Shown here: positions 31,972 through 43,656 of the stretch, piece after piece
How the letters are laid out: the number at the start of each line of letters is the position of its first letter
Position numbering within the stretch: the stretch's first letter is position 1
Assembly (NCBI RefSeq): GCF_025133575.1
Contig: NZ_CP104011.1
Coordinates: 2,728,001 to 2,792,000 of the forward strand
Reading direction: 5' to 3'
Length of the DNA stretch: 64,000 bases
From: Pseudomonas sp. GCEP-101
GTDB lineage: Bacteria; Pseudomonadota; Gammaproteobacteria; Pseudomonadales; Pseudomonadaceae
Program-made: the position numbers and the translations under genes
Notes under the pieces: model-generated
Seen by the model: the letters and a program-made list of their open reading frames with translations, nothing else
Databases searched by the model: none
Told to the model about the DNA's origin: nothing

Positions 31972-33932
31972 GCGGGTGTCTCCATGGCGGGCAGCAGCGG
32001 CAGGTGCAGCTCGAAGGCGGTACCGCCGGCTTCCGGGTAGGCCACGCCGAGGCTGCCGCCGGCGGCGGTGGCAAGGCTGGCCGACAGGGTCAGGCCCAGG
32101 CCAAGGCCGAGTTCGCCGGGCTTGGTGGTGAAGAAGGGTTCGAACAGGTGCGCCCGCGCGTCCTGCGGGATGCCGGGGCCATTGTCGCGGACCACCAGGC
32201 GGTAGTGGCCGTCGTTCTCGACGCGGCCCTCCAGCCAGAGCTGGCGGTCGTCCTGCGGGCCCATGGCGTCGAGGGCGTTGGCGATCAGGTTGACCAGGAT
32301 CTGCTCCAGGCGCGTCTGGTCGATGGCCAGCTGGGCGTCGGCAAAGTCGCGGTGCAGGGTCACCGGCACGGCGGCCAGGCGCACTTGCAGTACCATCACC
32401 GCGGCGTCCACCGCCTTGCTCAGGGTCGCCTGGCCATGGTCGTCGGCGCGCCGGGCGAAGGCGCGCAGGCTGGCGGTGATGCGGCCCATGCGGTCGACCA
32501 TTTCGGCGATGGCGTCGAGGTTGCTGCTGGCGACGTCCAGCTTGCCGCGTTCGAGGAAGCGCACGCTGTTGCTCGACAGGGTGCGCAGCGCCGCCAGCGG
32601 CTGGTTGAGTTCGTGGGCGATGCTGGTGGACATCTGCCCGATCACCGCCAGCTTGCCGGCCTGCACCAGGCGGTCCTGGGCCTTGCGCAGGGTGTCCTCG
32701 GCCTGGCGGCGCTCGCGGATCTGCTCGCGCAGGTGCTGGTTGCTGGCGCGCAGGTCGGCGGTGCGCTCGGCGATGCGCCGCTCCAGGGCATTGTTGGCCT
32801 GCTCCAGCGCCTCGCGCGCGGCGAGGCGGGTGGCGATGACCTTGCGCCGTTCGTTCCAGGCGATCAGCAGGAAGGCGAACAGGGCGAAGCCGACGGCGGC
32901 GAGAACGCCGTGCATCAGCGCTTCGCGGCGCAGGTCGGCCAGCGGCGTGAGCAGGGTGAAGTTCCACGGCGTGTCGCTCAGGCGGCGCGTCTGCATCAGG
33001 TAGCTGAGCGGCTTGTGGCTGTCGCCGTGTCCTTCGCCGGCGGGCGGCGGGAAGCTGATTTCCTCGACGTCGTCGCCCAGTGGCTGGCGCGCCAGCGGCT
33101 GCCATTCGTTGAGCGCCCACCAGTAGTACTGCAGGCTGCGGGCGAGGCGTTCCTTGTCCTGGTCGCTGAGCGGGCGCACGGCCTTCAGGCGCAGGGTCGG
33201 GTCGCTGGAGAGGATGATGATGCCGTTCTCGTCGCTGACGAAGGCTTGCAGGCGCGCCTTCTCCCAGCGTTCCTCGAGGGATTCCATGCGCACCTTCACC
33301 ACCGCCACGCCGACGATCTTGCCGCCGTGCACGAGCCCGTGGGCGAGGTAGTAGCCGGGCTCGCCGGTGGTGCTGCCGATGCCGTAGAAGCGGCCGGGGC
33401 GGCCGTTCACCGCTTCCTGGAAATAGGCACGGAAGGACAGGTCCTCGCCCAGGTAGCTGTCGGCGTCCTGCCAGTTGCTGGTGGCCTGTACCCGCCCGGA
33501 GGTGTCCAGCAGGTACACGGCGCGGCTGCCGGCGCGGCGGTTGAGGCCTTCCAGGTAATGGTTGACGCGGTCGCGGTGCAGCGGCGTCGGGTCCACCAGC
33601 AGGCGGCTGACGCTGCCTTCGAGCTCCAGCAGGCTGGGCAGGTAGGTGTAGCGGCTGATCTCGCTTTCCACGCCGCGGGCGTGCAGTTCGAGCTGGCGCT
33701 CGCCGCTCTCGATCAGGCTGCGGGTGCCGGCGCCTTCGCTGATCAGGTAGCCGCCGTAGCCGAAGCCCAGGGTGAGCAGGAGCAGCAGGAAGGGCAACAG
33801 GTAGTTGCGCACGAGGCGTGGCTTCACGTTGAGCGGCGGCGGCAATGGGCTGGAAGCGCATTGCAGCACAGTCGCCGGGGCCGAGCCAGCCCAGCGCCGG
33901 GGGGCGGCGATGGACTGGCTCGGGTACCACAC
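31968..33932 (-). CDS. aauS: Sensor histidine kinase AauS (DctB-like)
   Basis: Up to 654 residues from GTG at 33932 (weak GAGGA upstream); a GTG at 33827 would give 619 residues and fits family length better. Two membrane segments (LLPFLLLLLTLGFGYGGYLI and GVLAAVGFALFAFLLIAW) enclose a periplasmic dCache-type sensor with FRAYFQEAVNGRPGRFYGIG. After a coiled coil comes the dimerisation region with His in SIAHELNQPLAALRT, then the ATPase domain (NLIANALDAM; DNGPGI; LGLGLTLS). It should sense glutamate or aspartate and phosphorylate AauR. It lies 17 bp after ggt. Confidence 0.9.
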
Positions 33933-33949
33933 GGTGCGCGTCCTCGGGC

Positions 33950-35623
<1,674 letters not shown>

Positions 35624-35716
35624 GGGACTTCCTTATTTGTTCTTGTAGTTACGGTGAGGTCGAAGTCCCCGGCGGGCCGGGGACTTCAGGTGGAACGCTG
35701 GAGCGGAGCGGTCGGA

Positions 35717-36451
35717 TCAGTGCGGCAGGATCTTGGCGAGGAACTGCTGGGTGCGTTCGGCGCGGTTCTGCAGGTCGCCGAAGAATTCCTCCTTCGGGCA
35801 GTCCTCGACGATCTGGCCGCGGTCCATGAAGATCACCCGGTCGGCAACCTTGCGCGCAAAGCCCATCTCGTGGGTCACGCACATCATGGTCATGCCTTCC
35901 TGGGCGAGCTGGACCATCACGTCGAGCACCTCGTTGACCATCTCAGGGTCGAGCGCCGAGGTCGGCTCGTCGAACAGCATGACGATCGGGTCCATGGCCA
36001 GCGCGCGGGCAATGGCGACGCGCTGCTGCTGGCCGCCGGAGAGCTGGCCGGGGTGCTTGTGCGCATGGGCCTTGAGGCCGACGCGGTCGAGCAGCTTCAT
36101 GCCCTTGTCCATCGCCTCTTCCTTGCTGCGCCCCAGCACCTTGCGCTGGGCGATGGTGAGGTTCTCGGTGATAGTCAGGTGCGGGAACAGCTCGAAGTGC
36201 TGGAACACCATGCCGACGCGCGAGCGCAGTTTCGGCAGGTCGGTCTTGGGGTTGGCGATGGAGGTGCCGTCGACGGTGATGTCGCCCTTCTGGAAGGGCT
36301 CCAGCGCGTTGACGCACTTGATCAGGGTCGATTTGCCTGAACCGGACGGCCCGCAGACCACCACCACTTCACCCTTGGCGACCCGGGTGTTGCAGTCGGT
36401 GAGAACCTGGAAGTCGCCGTACCACTTGCTGACGTTGTCGATGGAGATCAT
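35717..36451 (-). CDS. aatP: Glutamate/aspartate ABC transporter ATPase AatP
   Basis: 244 residues. Walker [11 protein letters not shown]-loop [10 protein letters not shown], signature [15 protein letters not shown], Walker [15 protein letters not shown] and the switch His in [10 protein letters not shown] are all intact. It is the polar amino-acid subfamily ATPase that powers AatJQM. It overlaps aatM by ATGA. A 93-bp gap separates it from ggt, so ggt may be read from the same transcript. Confidence 0.96.
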   Translation of the reverse strand: MISIDNVSKWYGDFQVLTDCNTRVAKGEVVVVCGPSGSGKSTLIKCVNALEPFQKGDITVDGTSIANPKTDLPKLRSRVGMVFQHFELFPHLTITENLTIAQRKVLGRSKEEAMDKGMKLLDRVGLKAHAHKHPGQLSGGQQQRVAIARALAMDPIVMLFDEPTSALDPEMVNEVLDVMVQLAQEGMTMMCVTHEMGFARKVADRVIFMDRGQIVEDCPKEEFFGDLQNRAERTQQFLAKILPH

Positions 36452-37113
36452 ACGGTTAACCTTTTCTGCAGGCGCTTCACGCCGAGGGAGGCGGCGAAGC
36501 TGATGACGAAGTAGACGAGACCGGCGAAGATCAGGAACTCATGGGGCTGGCCGATGATGTCGCCGCGGGAGCGGGCGGCGTTGAGGAAGTCCATCAGGCC
36601 CACCGAGTACACCAGCGAGGTGTCCTGGAACAGGATGATGCTCTGCTGCAGCAGCAGCGGGGTCATCTTGCGGAACGCCTGGGGCAGGATGATCAGTCGC
36701 ATGGACTGGCCGTAGGTCATGCCCAGGGCGTAGGACGCGCCGATCTGCCCCTTGGGGATGGCCTGGATGCCGGCGCGGACGATCTCGCAGTAGTACGCCG
36801 CCTCGAACATCATGAAGGCCACCAGGCACGAGGTGAACGCGCCCACGGGGGTGTCCTGGCCGGTGATCCAGCGCAGGATGAACGGCACCGCGAAGTAGAA
36901 CCAGGTGATCACCAGCAGCAGCGGGATCGAACGGAAGTAGTTCACGTAGAAGCCGGCGATGTTCGACAGCAGCTTGCTGTTGGACAGCCGCATCAGCGCC
37001 AGGATGGTGCCCAGCACCACGCCGCCCAGCACGCCGAGGATCATCAGCTGCAGGGTGGTGAACATGCCTTCCCAGAGGCCGGGGAGGGCGGGGACGATCT
37101 GACTGAAGTCCAT
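36448..37113 (-). CDS. aatM: Glutamate/aspartate ABC transporter permease AatM
   Basis: 221 residues (222 if the preceding ATG is used). His/Glu/Gln/Arg/opine-type permease with about five membrane segments and the EAA loop [40 protein letters not shown] is the typical second-helix region. The start [12 protein letters not shown] has GGAGG six bases upstream of the second ATG. It overlaps the aatQ stop and the aatP start. Confidence 0.95.
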   Translation of the reverse strand: MDFSQIVPALPGLWEGMFTTLQLMILGVLGGVVLGTILALMRLSNSKLLSNIAGFYVNYFRSIPLLLVITWFYFAVPFILRWITGQDTPVGAFTSCLVAFMMFEAAYYCEIVRAGIQAIPKGQIGASYALGMTYGQSMRLIILPQAFRKMTPLLLQQSIILFQDTSLVYSVGLMDFLNAARSRGDIIGQPHEFLIFAGLVYFVISFAASLGVKRLQKRLTV

Positions 37114-37859
37114 CATTTACCTCCCACGGAGATCAGGCCCGGCACGGCGACTTTCTTCTCGACCATGCGCATGATCAGCATCAGGCTCATGTTCAGGGTG
37201 AAGTAGATCGCGGTGGCCAGGGTGAAGGCCTCGAACAGGTTGGCGCTGAATTCGGCGGTCTGCTTGGTCTGCGCCAGCAGCTCCATCAGGCCGATCAGCG
37301 AGGCCACCGAGGAGTTCTTGAAGACGTTGAGGAATTCCGAGGTCAGCGGCGGAATGATGATGCGGAACGCCTGCGGTAGCAGCACGTGGCGGTAGATCGC
37401 CGGCAGGCGGAAGCCCACGGCGCTGGCGGCGGCGAGCTGGCCCTTGGGCAGCGCCTGGATGCCGGTGCGCACCTGTTCGCAGACCCGCGCGGCGGTGAAC
37501 AGGCCCAGGCACACGACCACACTGAGGAAGGCGGAGGTTTCCGGGGCGATGCCCAGCTTGAACCAGTCCTGGAGCGGCTGCGGCAGGTAGTCCGGCACCA
37601 GGAAGTACCAGATGAACAGCTGCACCAGCAGCGGCACGTTGCGGAACAGCTCCACATACGCGGTGGCGATGCCCGACAACCAGCGGTTGGGCAGCGTGCG
37701 CATCACGCCCAGCAGCGAGCCGAGCGCCAGGGCGATGACCCAGGCCGCCAGCGACACGGCGATGGTCCAGCCCAGGCCGGTGATGTACCAGTCCAGGTAG
37801 CGTTCGTCGCCGATCCCGGTGGACTTGAAGAACACGCCCCAGTCCCAGTTGTAATCCAT
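37113..37859 (-). CDS. aatQ: Glutamate/aspartate ABC transporter permease AatQ
   Basis: 248 residues. N-terminal MDYNWDWGVFFKSTGIGDERYLDWYI is typical of GltJ/AatQ. The EAA loop reads EQVRTGIQALPKGQLAAASAVG, and ELFRNVPLLVQLFIWYFLVPD matches the family. Forms the membrane channel with AatM. The 329-bp gap up to aatJ contains hairpins that probably tune its expression relative to the binding protein. Confidence 0.95.
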   Translation of the reverse strand: MDYNWDWGVFFKSTGIGDERYLDWYITGLGWTIAVSLAAWVIALALGSLLGVMRTLPNRWLSGIATAYVELFRNVPLLVQLFIWYFLVPDYLPQPLQDWFKLGIAPETSAFLSVVVCLGLFTAARVCEQVRTGIQALPKGQLAAASAVGFRLPAIYRHVLLPQAFRIIIPPLTSEFLNVFKNSSVASLIGLMELLAQTKQTAEFSANLFEAFTLATAIYFTLNMSLMLIMRMVEKKVAVPGLISVGGK

Positions 37860-37976
37860 GACGGGTTTCCCCTCGGGTATGACATTTCACGGTGTTCGAG
37901 GCCGGACGCGGGCGTGAAGCGCCCCGCCACCCGCGGGTAGCGGGTGTTCCGGCATCGTCAGATTAGGAGTGTGGGT

Positions 37977-38136
37977 CGGGAGCGCGTGGCTGGCGCTCCC
38001 GATCCCCCGCGTGGCTGTGCCTTGTGAGCGCAGCCGCACGCGACCTGCGGAGCTGGCCAGGATCTTCTGCGCATCGGCAGAGCGGCGTTGAAGACAGGTT
38101 TGGGGGTGCGCATTAACAGCTGTTAACTCCGCACCC
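37977..38136 (-). promoter_or_regulatory. Two hairpins between aatJ and aatQ
   Basis: Hairpin 1: GGGTGCG at 38104-38110 and CGCACCC at 38130-38136 enclose the perfect palindrome TTAACAGCTGTTAA. Hairpin 2: CGGGAGCG (37977) with CGCTCCCG (to 38001). Neither has a T-run. In binding-protein operons such structures typically protect the first cistron from decay, raising aatJ over aatQMP. The 329-bp gap holds no gene. Confidence 0.6.
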
Positions 38137-38188
38137 TTACTTGTTTTCGCCTTGCTCTGCTCTAGCTCGCGAGACCCTGGACAGGCTC

Positions 38189-39097
38189 CTACATCTGCTC
38201 GGCAGACTTGTCGGTCGGATTGGCGATCAGCTTCTTGAGCTCATCACTCATCGGGAAGTTGAGGTTCAGGTTCTTCGGCGGGATGGGCTGCATGAACCAC
38301 TTGTCGTAGATCTTGTTCACTTCACCCGAGGCGAAGGTGTCGGTGATGGCCTTGTCGACCACCTGCTTGAACGGTGCATCGCCCTTGCGCACCATGCACG
38401 CGTAGATCTCGTAGGACTGCGGCTTGCCGACCACATGCCAGTCGTCGGGCTTCTTGGCCTTGGCCATTTCGCCGTAGAGCAGCGCGTCGTCCATCATGAA
38501 GGCCACGGCGCGGCCGGATTCGAGCATCAGGAAGGACTCGCCGTGGTCCTTGGCCGAGATGATGTTCATGCCCATCTTCTGGTCGGCGTTCATCTGCTTG
38601 AGCAGGCGCTCGGAGGTGGTGCCGGCGGTGGTCACCACGTTCTTGCCCTTGAGATCCGGGAAGTCGTTGATGCCCGAGCTGGTCTTGGTCAGCAGGCGGG
38701 TGCCGACCTCGAAGATGCCGACGGAGAAGTCGACCTGCTTCTGGCGCTCGAGGTTGTTGGTGGTGGAGCCGCACTCGATGTCCACGGTGCCGTTCTGCAC
38801 CAGCGGGATACGGGTCTGGGAGGTCACCAGGTTGTAGCGAACCTTCAGGTCGGGGAGGTTCAGCTCTTTCTTCAGCGCTTCCACGACCTTGATCTGCAGG
38901 TCATGGGAGTAGCCTTCGGGCTGGCGCGGATCGCTGCCGAGGTAGGAGAAGGGGATGGAGGCGTCACGGTGGCCGAGGACGATGGTGCCCGATTCCTTGA
39001 TCTTCTTCAGGGTACCGGTCAGTTCTTCGGCGACGACGGGAGTAGCGAGCAGAGCGGCAACGATGGCGACGCCCAGCGCACGGGGTGCGAAACGCAT
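38189..39097 (-). CDS. aatJ: Periplasmic glutamate/aspartate-binding protein AatJ
   Basis: 302 residues; signal peptide MRFAPRALGVAIVAALLATP with cleavage after VVA. Solute-binding family 3: GTIVLGHRDASIPFSYLGSD, VDIECGSTTNN with conserved ligand contacts, and the C-terminal DEVNKIYDKWF-type motif (here GEVNKIYDKWFMQPIPP). It is first gene of the transporter operon, directly behind a sigma54 promoter. Confidence 0.96.
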   Translation of the reverse strand: MRFAPRALGVAIVAALLATPVVAEELTGTLKKIKESGTIVLGHRDASIPFSYLGSDPRQPEGYSHDLQIKVVEALKKELNLPDLKVRYNLVTSQTRIPLVQNGTVDIECGSTTNNLERQKQVDFSVGIFEVGTRLLTKTSSGINDFPDLKGKNVVTTAGTTSERLLKQMNADQKMGMNIISAKDHGESFLMLESGRAVAFMMDDALLYGEMAKAKKPDDWHVVGKPQSYEIYACMVRKGDAPFKQVVDKAITDTFASGEVNKIYDKWFMQPIPPKNLNLNFPMSDELKKLIANPTDKSAEQM

Positions 39098-39185
39098 GGA
39101 AACTACCTCGACTGGTTGTGTTTGTTATTCAGTCCAGCGCCGGCGAGGCTCACTCCAGGCCGGTCGCCTGTTCGAGGTGGAGCAG

Positions 39186-39201
39186 AGCAGGCTCCGTGCC
39201 A
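39186..39201 (-). promoter_or_regulatory. Sigma54 promoter of aatJ
   Basis: Minus strand TGGCACGGAGCCTGCT: perfect -24 (TGGCACG), ten bases between GG and GC, -12 CTGCT. About 89 bp upstream of the aatJ ATG. An A+T-rich stretch (39211-39252) between promoter and AauR boxes is where an IHF bend would be expected. Confidence 0.88.
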
Positions 39202-39279
39202 AGGCCTGCCTGTTTTTGTAACTTACTGAATATAAAAGATTAATTATTCTTGATCGGCGAGGCGCGAGAGTGCCCGTCG

Positions 39280-39324
39280 TTCGGTTGTCCGGATTTTCAG
39301 GGGATCATCGTTCGGAAAACCGAA
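39280..39324. promoter_or_regulatory. Two AauR boxes
   Basis: 39311-39324 reads TTCGGAAAACCGAA and 39280-39293 TTCGGTTGTCCGGA. The first is a perfect, the second a one-mismatch copy of TTCGG-N4-CCGAA, the inverted repeat reported for AauR in P. putida. They lie 31 bp apart, three helical turns, and 80-140 bp upstream of the -24 promoter, the usual enhancer position. Confidence 0.88.
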
Positions 39325-39336
39325 CGAAATATCGGC

Positions 39337-39951
39337 TCAGACGTCCGGTTGGCCAGCCCACTGGCCGCGCTGGAAGGGGCGATCCCGATCAGCCAGGTGG
39401 GCGGCGATGCGCTCCAGCATCTGGTGCGTCGGGGCGCGCACGCCGGTGGCCGTCTGCCCCACGCCCAGGGCGATCACCAGCAGCAGGAGGGCGGGCTGGA
39501 AGGCCGGCAGGCTGGCGCGGGTGGCGCCCAGGAACAGTGCGCTGGTGCCCAGGCCCAGGGCCAGGCCGGCATAGACTTCGGCCGGCGAATGCACGTTGAT
39601 CGCCAACCGCGACACGCCCACCAGCACGGCCATGCCCGCCGCCAGCGCGGCAGCGGCGAGGCTGGCGCGCCGCGAGGCGAACAACTGCGCCGCCAGGGTC
39701 GGCAGCACCGCCCCGGCCATCATGCTGTGGCCGGAAATGCCGGTGAAGTTCAGCTCCGCAATGCCGATGCCCCAGCCCATGAAGGCCAGTTTCGATGCCA
39801 CCACCAGCGCGGTCGAGAATCCGAACAGCGTCGCCCAGAGCCCGGCCTTGGCGGTTTCGCCGCGGTACAGCAGCCAGCAGAAGACGAACGCGGCGGCCGG
39901 CGCCAACAGGGAGCTGTCGCCGAGGCGGGTGATCAGGGGCCAGAAATCCAT
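39337..39951 (-). CDS. PAP2-superfamily phosphatase, membrane-bound
   Basis: 204 residues with several hydrophobic helices. The PAP2 motifs are visible as TGISGHSMMAGAVLP (SGH) and SRLAINVHSPAEVYAGLALG (SR...H with the final acidic residue as Glu). The first motif (KxxxxxxRP) is not obvious, so the assignment is to the superfamily only. Likely dephosphorylates lipid phosphates or carrier lipids. The start MDFWPLITRLGD at 39951 is chosen over a longer frame that has no membrane character. Its stop is 12 bp from an AauR box that serves the opposite (downstream) operon. Confidence 0.75.
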   Translation of the reverse strand: MDFWPLITRLGDSSLLAPAAAFVFCWLLYRGETAKAGLWATLFGFSTALVVASKLAFMGWGIGIAELNFTGISGHSMMAGAVLPTLAAQLFASRRASLAAAALAAGMAVLVGVSRLAINVHSPAEVYAGLALGLGTSALFLGATRASLPAFQPALLLLVIALGVGQTATGVRAPTHQMLERIAAHLADRDRPFQRGQWAGQPDV

Positions 39952-40021
39952 GGTGTTCCGGGGGAGCGGGGCGAGGCCGAAACCATAGCACGGCGCCCCC
40001 GCGCGCCGTGCGTGACCGAGG

Positions 40022-41083
40022 TCAATCTGCCTCGGCGCCCTGACCGGCGGCGTGCTCTTCACACCGCAGCAGTTCGCGCTTGCGTGGCAAACCCCAGCGA
40101 TAGCCGCCTTCGCCGGTGCCGCCGACCACGCGGTGGCAGGGCACCAGCAGGCCGACGCTGTTGCTGGCGCAGGCGCGGGCGATGGCCCGCGGGTGGGTGC
40201 CCAGTTGTTCGGCCAGCTCGCCGTAGCGCCGCGTCTCGCCGCTGGGAATGCGCGTCAGCGCTCGCCAGACGCGCAGCTGGAAGGCGCTGCCGTGCAGGTC
40301 CAGCGGCAGGTGCGCGGCCTGTTCGGGTTGTTCCAGCTGGGTGATCACCTCGCGCAGCCAGTCGCCCAGGCCGGCGTCGTCGCGCTCGCGCTCGGCGGCG
40401 GCGAAGCGCTCGGCCAGTTGCTGCTCCAGTTCACTGGCGTCATCGGCGAAGAGCAGCGCGCACACGCCCTTGTCGGTGGCTGCCAGCAGCACCTGGCCGA
40501 GCGGGCAGGGCGCGATGGCATAGCGCAGGCGTTCGCCGGCGCCTTTCAGCCGGCGTTGCGCGGGGCTCAGCGGTGCGGCGCTCTCATACAGGGCGCGGGT
40601 ACCGGAGTAGCCTGCCTCCAGCGCGGCATCGAGTACCGAGCGTGACTGCGGCAGGGCGGCGGCCAGGCGCTGCTCGCGGCGGGATTCCGCCCAGGCCCGC
40701 GGGGTGAGACCGGTGCGGGCCTTGAAGGCGCGAGCCAGGTGCGAGGCGGAAAGGCCGATGCGCCCGGCCAGTTCGTCCAGGGTCAGTGGCTTGTCGGCCT
40801 GGTCGAGCAGCTCGCAGGCCGCGGCCACCAGCGCGTCCATCTGCTCGCGCGGGCTCGGGCCGCGCGGCGAGCAGCGTTTGCAGGGGCGAAAACCGGCGGC
40901 CTCGGCGGCCTCGGGGGCGACGTGGAAGGCCACGTTGTCCCGCGAGGGGCGGCGCGCCGGGCAGTTCGGCCGGCAGTAGACGCCGGTGGAGCGCACGCTG
41001 AAGACGAAACGCCCCTCGTAGCGCGCATCGCGCTCGCAGACCGCCTGCCAGCAGCGCTCGGGGTCAAGGTGGGTGGTCGTCAT
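40022..41083 (-). CDS. ada: Ada: bifunctional methylphosphotriester/O6-methylguanine-DNA methyltransferase and activator
   Basis: 353 residues. N-terminal zinc domain with four cysteines in STGVYCRPNCPARRP and GFRPCKRCSP (acceptor is the first), AraC-type HTH (LAGRIGLSASHLARAFKARTG, ~100-180), and C-terminal alkyltransferase with acceptor Cys in SVGLLVPCHRVVGG. All domains of E. coli Ada are present at normal length (354 there). MTTTHLDPERCW at 41083 matches family starts. It repairs alkylated DNA and activates the adaptive response. Confidence 0.96.
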   Translation of the reverse strand: MTTTHLDPERCWQAVCERDARYEGRFVFSVRSTGVYCRPNCPARRPSRDNVAFHVAPEAAEAAGFRPCKRCSPRGPSPREQMDALVAAACELLDQADKPLTLDELAGRIGLSASHLARAFKARTGLTPRAWAESRREQRLAAALPQSRSVLDAALEAGYSGTRALYESAAPLSPAQRRLKGAGERLRYAIAPCPLGQVLLAATDKGVCALLFADDASELEQQLAERFAAAERERDDAGLGDWLREVITQLEQPEQAAHLPLDLHGSAFQLRVWRALTRIPSGETRRYGELAEQLGTHPRAIARACASNSVGLLVPCHRVVGGTGEGGYRWGLPRKRELLRCEEHAAGQGAEAD

Positions 41084-41218
41084 GGCAGCTCTCCGGGGCA
41101 ATGGCTGTTGGGGCGATTGTCCGTCCCGGCTGGATGCGCAGCAATCCGCATCGCGTTTTCAAACTCGAAGCGCGGCGGCAGGGGCTACGCTTGCTGGGTA
41201 ATCCCAGAAGAAGATCCC

Positions 41219-43570
41219 ATGCCCTTGCGCCGATTCTGCCTGTGCTGCCTGCTGCTGCTCCTCGCGCTGAGCGCCCAGACCCGGGCTGCGAGCCTGGCCC
41301 TGAGCGAGCCGGAGCGCGCCTTCATCGCGGCCCACGAGCCGATCCGAGTCGGCCTGTTCCGTGCCGGCTGGCCGCCGTTCGAGGTGATCGACGAGTTCGA
41401 CCAGTTCCACGGCATCAGCGCGGACTACCTGCAACTGCTGTCCGAGCGCCTGGGCATGAAGGTCCAGCCGGTGCTCTACAACACCTGGGAAGAGGTGCTG
41501 GCGGCGGTGAAGGCCGGCGAAGTGGACCTGTTGCCGTCCATGGCGGCCACCGAGGATCGCCAGCGCTTCCTGAGCTTCACCGAGCCCTATGTCACCACCA
41601 GCAGCCTGATCTTCGCCCGCCGCGACAGCACCATCCGTTCGCTGGACGATCTCTCCGGCCGGCGGGTGGCGGTGGAGCATGACTACGCCGTCCACGAGCT
41701 GCTGACCAAGGCCGTGCCGGGCATCGACTTCGTCCTGGTGGAGGATTCCCCCAGCGCGCTCAAGGCGGTGTCCACCGGGCGCGCCGACGCCTATGTGGGC
41801 AACCTCATCAGCACCACGTTCCTGATCGAGCAGCTTGGCCTGTCCAACATGGAAGTGCGTGGCGAGAGCGGGCTGGGCAACAGCCAGGTGCGCTTCGCCA
41901 CACGCAAGGAACTGGAGCCGCTGATCCCGCTGCTGGACCGCGCGCTGGGCGATATCACCCGCGACGAGCAGGAGGCGATCCAGGCGCGCTGGCTGCCTTC
42001 GCTGGATGTCTTCGACTGGATGCACCTGCTGCAGATCGCCTGGCCCTGGGCGGTTGGCGTCCTGGCGTTGCTGACCTTCGTCCTGGTCTGGAACCGCCGG
42101 CTGTCGATCCAGGTGGCCGAGCGCGCCCGCGCCGAAGCCGAGGAACGGCGCCAGCGCAGCACCCTGCTGGCGCTGATCAACTCGATCCCCGATCCGATCT
42201 GGTTCAAGGACACCCACGGCCGCTACCTGGGGGTCAACCAGGCCTTCGCCGATTGCCTGGGGCGCGCCCCGCAGGACATCGTCGGCCGCAGCGATGCACA
42301 ACTGTTCAGCCGCGCCGCCAGCGCCGGCCGCCAGGAGCGCGACCGCCAGGCGCTGACCGCGAGCGAGCCCTACGCCAGCGAAGGCTGGGTGGTGTACCCG
42401 GATGGCCGGCGGGTGCTGTTCGACACCCTGCGCAGCGCCTTCCATGACGACCACGGCCGGCTGCTGGGGCTGGTGGGCGTCAGCCGCGACGTCACCGCGC
42501 GCAAGTCCACCGAGCTGGCGCTGGCCCAGGCGCGGGACCTGGCCGAAGAGGCGGCGCAGCTCAAGAGCGACTTCCTCGCCAACATGAGCCACGAAATCCG
42601 CACGCCGCTGAACATCATCATCGGCCTGGCGCACCTGCTCCAGGAAACCACCCTCGACCCGCAGCAGGTGGATTACCTGGGCAAGATCCAGGGGTCGGGC
42701 CAGTACCTGCTGGAACTGATCAGCGACATCCTCGACCTGTCCCGCGTGGAGGCCGGCAAGCTGGAGTTCGAGCACATCGCCTTCGACCTCGAGCGCCTGC
42801 TCGGCGAACTGTTCGACCTGTTCAACATCCGCGCGGCCAGCAAGGGCCTGGCAGTGCGCTGCGAAATCGATTCGCGGGTGCCGGCCCAGGTGGTGGGCGA
42901 CTCCCTGCGCCTGCGGCAGATCCTGATGAACTACGGCAACAACGCGCTGAAGTTCACCGAACAGGGCGAGGTGGTGCTGATCGTCCGCCTGGAGGACGAG
43001 GACGAAGACAGCCTGCAGCTGTACTTCGCCTTCCGCGACACCGGCATCGGCATCTCCGAGGCGCAGCAGGAGCGTCTGTTCGAGTCCTTCCAGCAGGCTG
43101 ACAGCTCCATCACCCGCCGCTACGGTGGCTCGGGCCTGGGCCTGGCGATCTGCCGCAAGCTGGCCGAGGCCATGGGCGGCAGTGTCGGCGTGGACAGCGA
43201 GCCGAACCGCGGCAGCCTGTTCTGGTGCCGGCTGCCCATGGGGCGGGTCGACGATGCGGCCAGCCTGAGCCTGCAGAACATCAGCCACGAACCGCTGCCG
43301 GTGCCGATGCTGACCGCGGCGGCGGCCGCACCGGCCTTGCTGGAGAGCGGCAACGTCGCCGAGATCGAGCAGGTCTGCCGGCGCCTGGCGCACCTGCTGG
43401 CGGCGGACGATCCGCGCGCCGGGCGGTTGCTCGGCGAGCGTGCAAGCCTGCTGCGCAGCGTCTTCAATGAGGGCTACGAGGGCATCGCGACCGCGGTGCG
43501 GCGGTTCGAGTTCGAACGGGCCCTGGAAAGTCTGGTGAATCTCGCGAGGGAGCGCGATATCCGCATATAG
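41219..43570 (+). CDS. BvgS-like sensor histidine kinase with periplasmic SBP3 domain, lacking a receiver domain
   Basis: 783 residues. Signal peptide/first helix ([17 protein letters not shown]), a periplasmic family-3 solute-binding domain (~30-260), a membrane helix (~275-295; [17 protein letters not shown]), PAS domain (~320-440; [18 protein letters not shown]), HisKA with His458 in [14 protein letters not shown], and HATPase ([15 protein letters not shown]) to ~690. A final ~100 residues ([18 protein letters not shown] region) look helical and match no domain I recognise. Relatives usually carry a receiver here; the next gene supplies one instead. The ligand is probably an amino acid or related small molecule. 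Confidence 0.88.
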   Translation: MPLRRFCLCCLLLLLALSAQTRAASLALSEPERAFIAAHEPIRVGLFRAGWPPFEVIDEFDQFHGISADYLQLLSERLGMKVQPVLYNTWEEVLAAVKAGEVDLLPSMAATEDRQRFLSFTEPYVTTSSLIFARRDSTIRSLDDLSGRRVAVEHDYAVHELLTKAVPGIDFVLVEDSPSALKAVSTGRADAYVGNLISTTFLIEQLGLSNMEVRGESGLGNSQVRFATRKELEPLIPLLDRALGDITRDEQEAIQARWLPSLDVFDWMHLLQIAWPWAVGVLALLTFVLVWNRRLSIQVAERARAEAEERRQRSTLLALINSIPDPIWFKDTHGRYLGVNQAFADCLGRAPQDIVGRSDAQLFSRAASAGRQERDRQALTASEPYASEGWVVYPDGRRVLFDTLRSAFHDDHGRLLGLVGVSRDVTARKSTELALAQARDLAEEAAQLKSDFLANMSHEIRTPLNIIIGLAHLLQETTLDPQQVDYLGKIQGSGQYLLELISDILDLSRVEAGKLEFEHIAFDLERLLGELFDLFNIRAASKGLAVRCEIDSRVPAQVVGDSLRLRQILMNYGNNALKFTEQGEVVLIVRLEDEDEDSLQLYFAFRDTGIGISEAQQERLFESFQQADSSITRRYGGSGLGLAICRKLAEAMGGSVGVDSEPNRGSLFWCRLPMGRVDDAASLSLQNISHEPLPVPMLTAAAAAPALLESGNVAEIEQVCRRLAHLLAADDPRAGRLLGERASLLRSVFNEGYEGIATAVRRFEFERALESLVNLARERDIRI

Positions 43571-43656
43571 AGAAGGCGGGCGTAGGAACACGCGGACAGG
43601 GGCGTGGTCCGATTCCCCATGGCATGTCACGAATCTGACCGATGCGAGGAGTTGCG

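Noticed and set aside
41159-43630. 823-codon frame antisense to the histidine kinase
   Set aside because: Compositional shadow; the kinase has all expected motifs on the plus strand.
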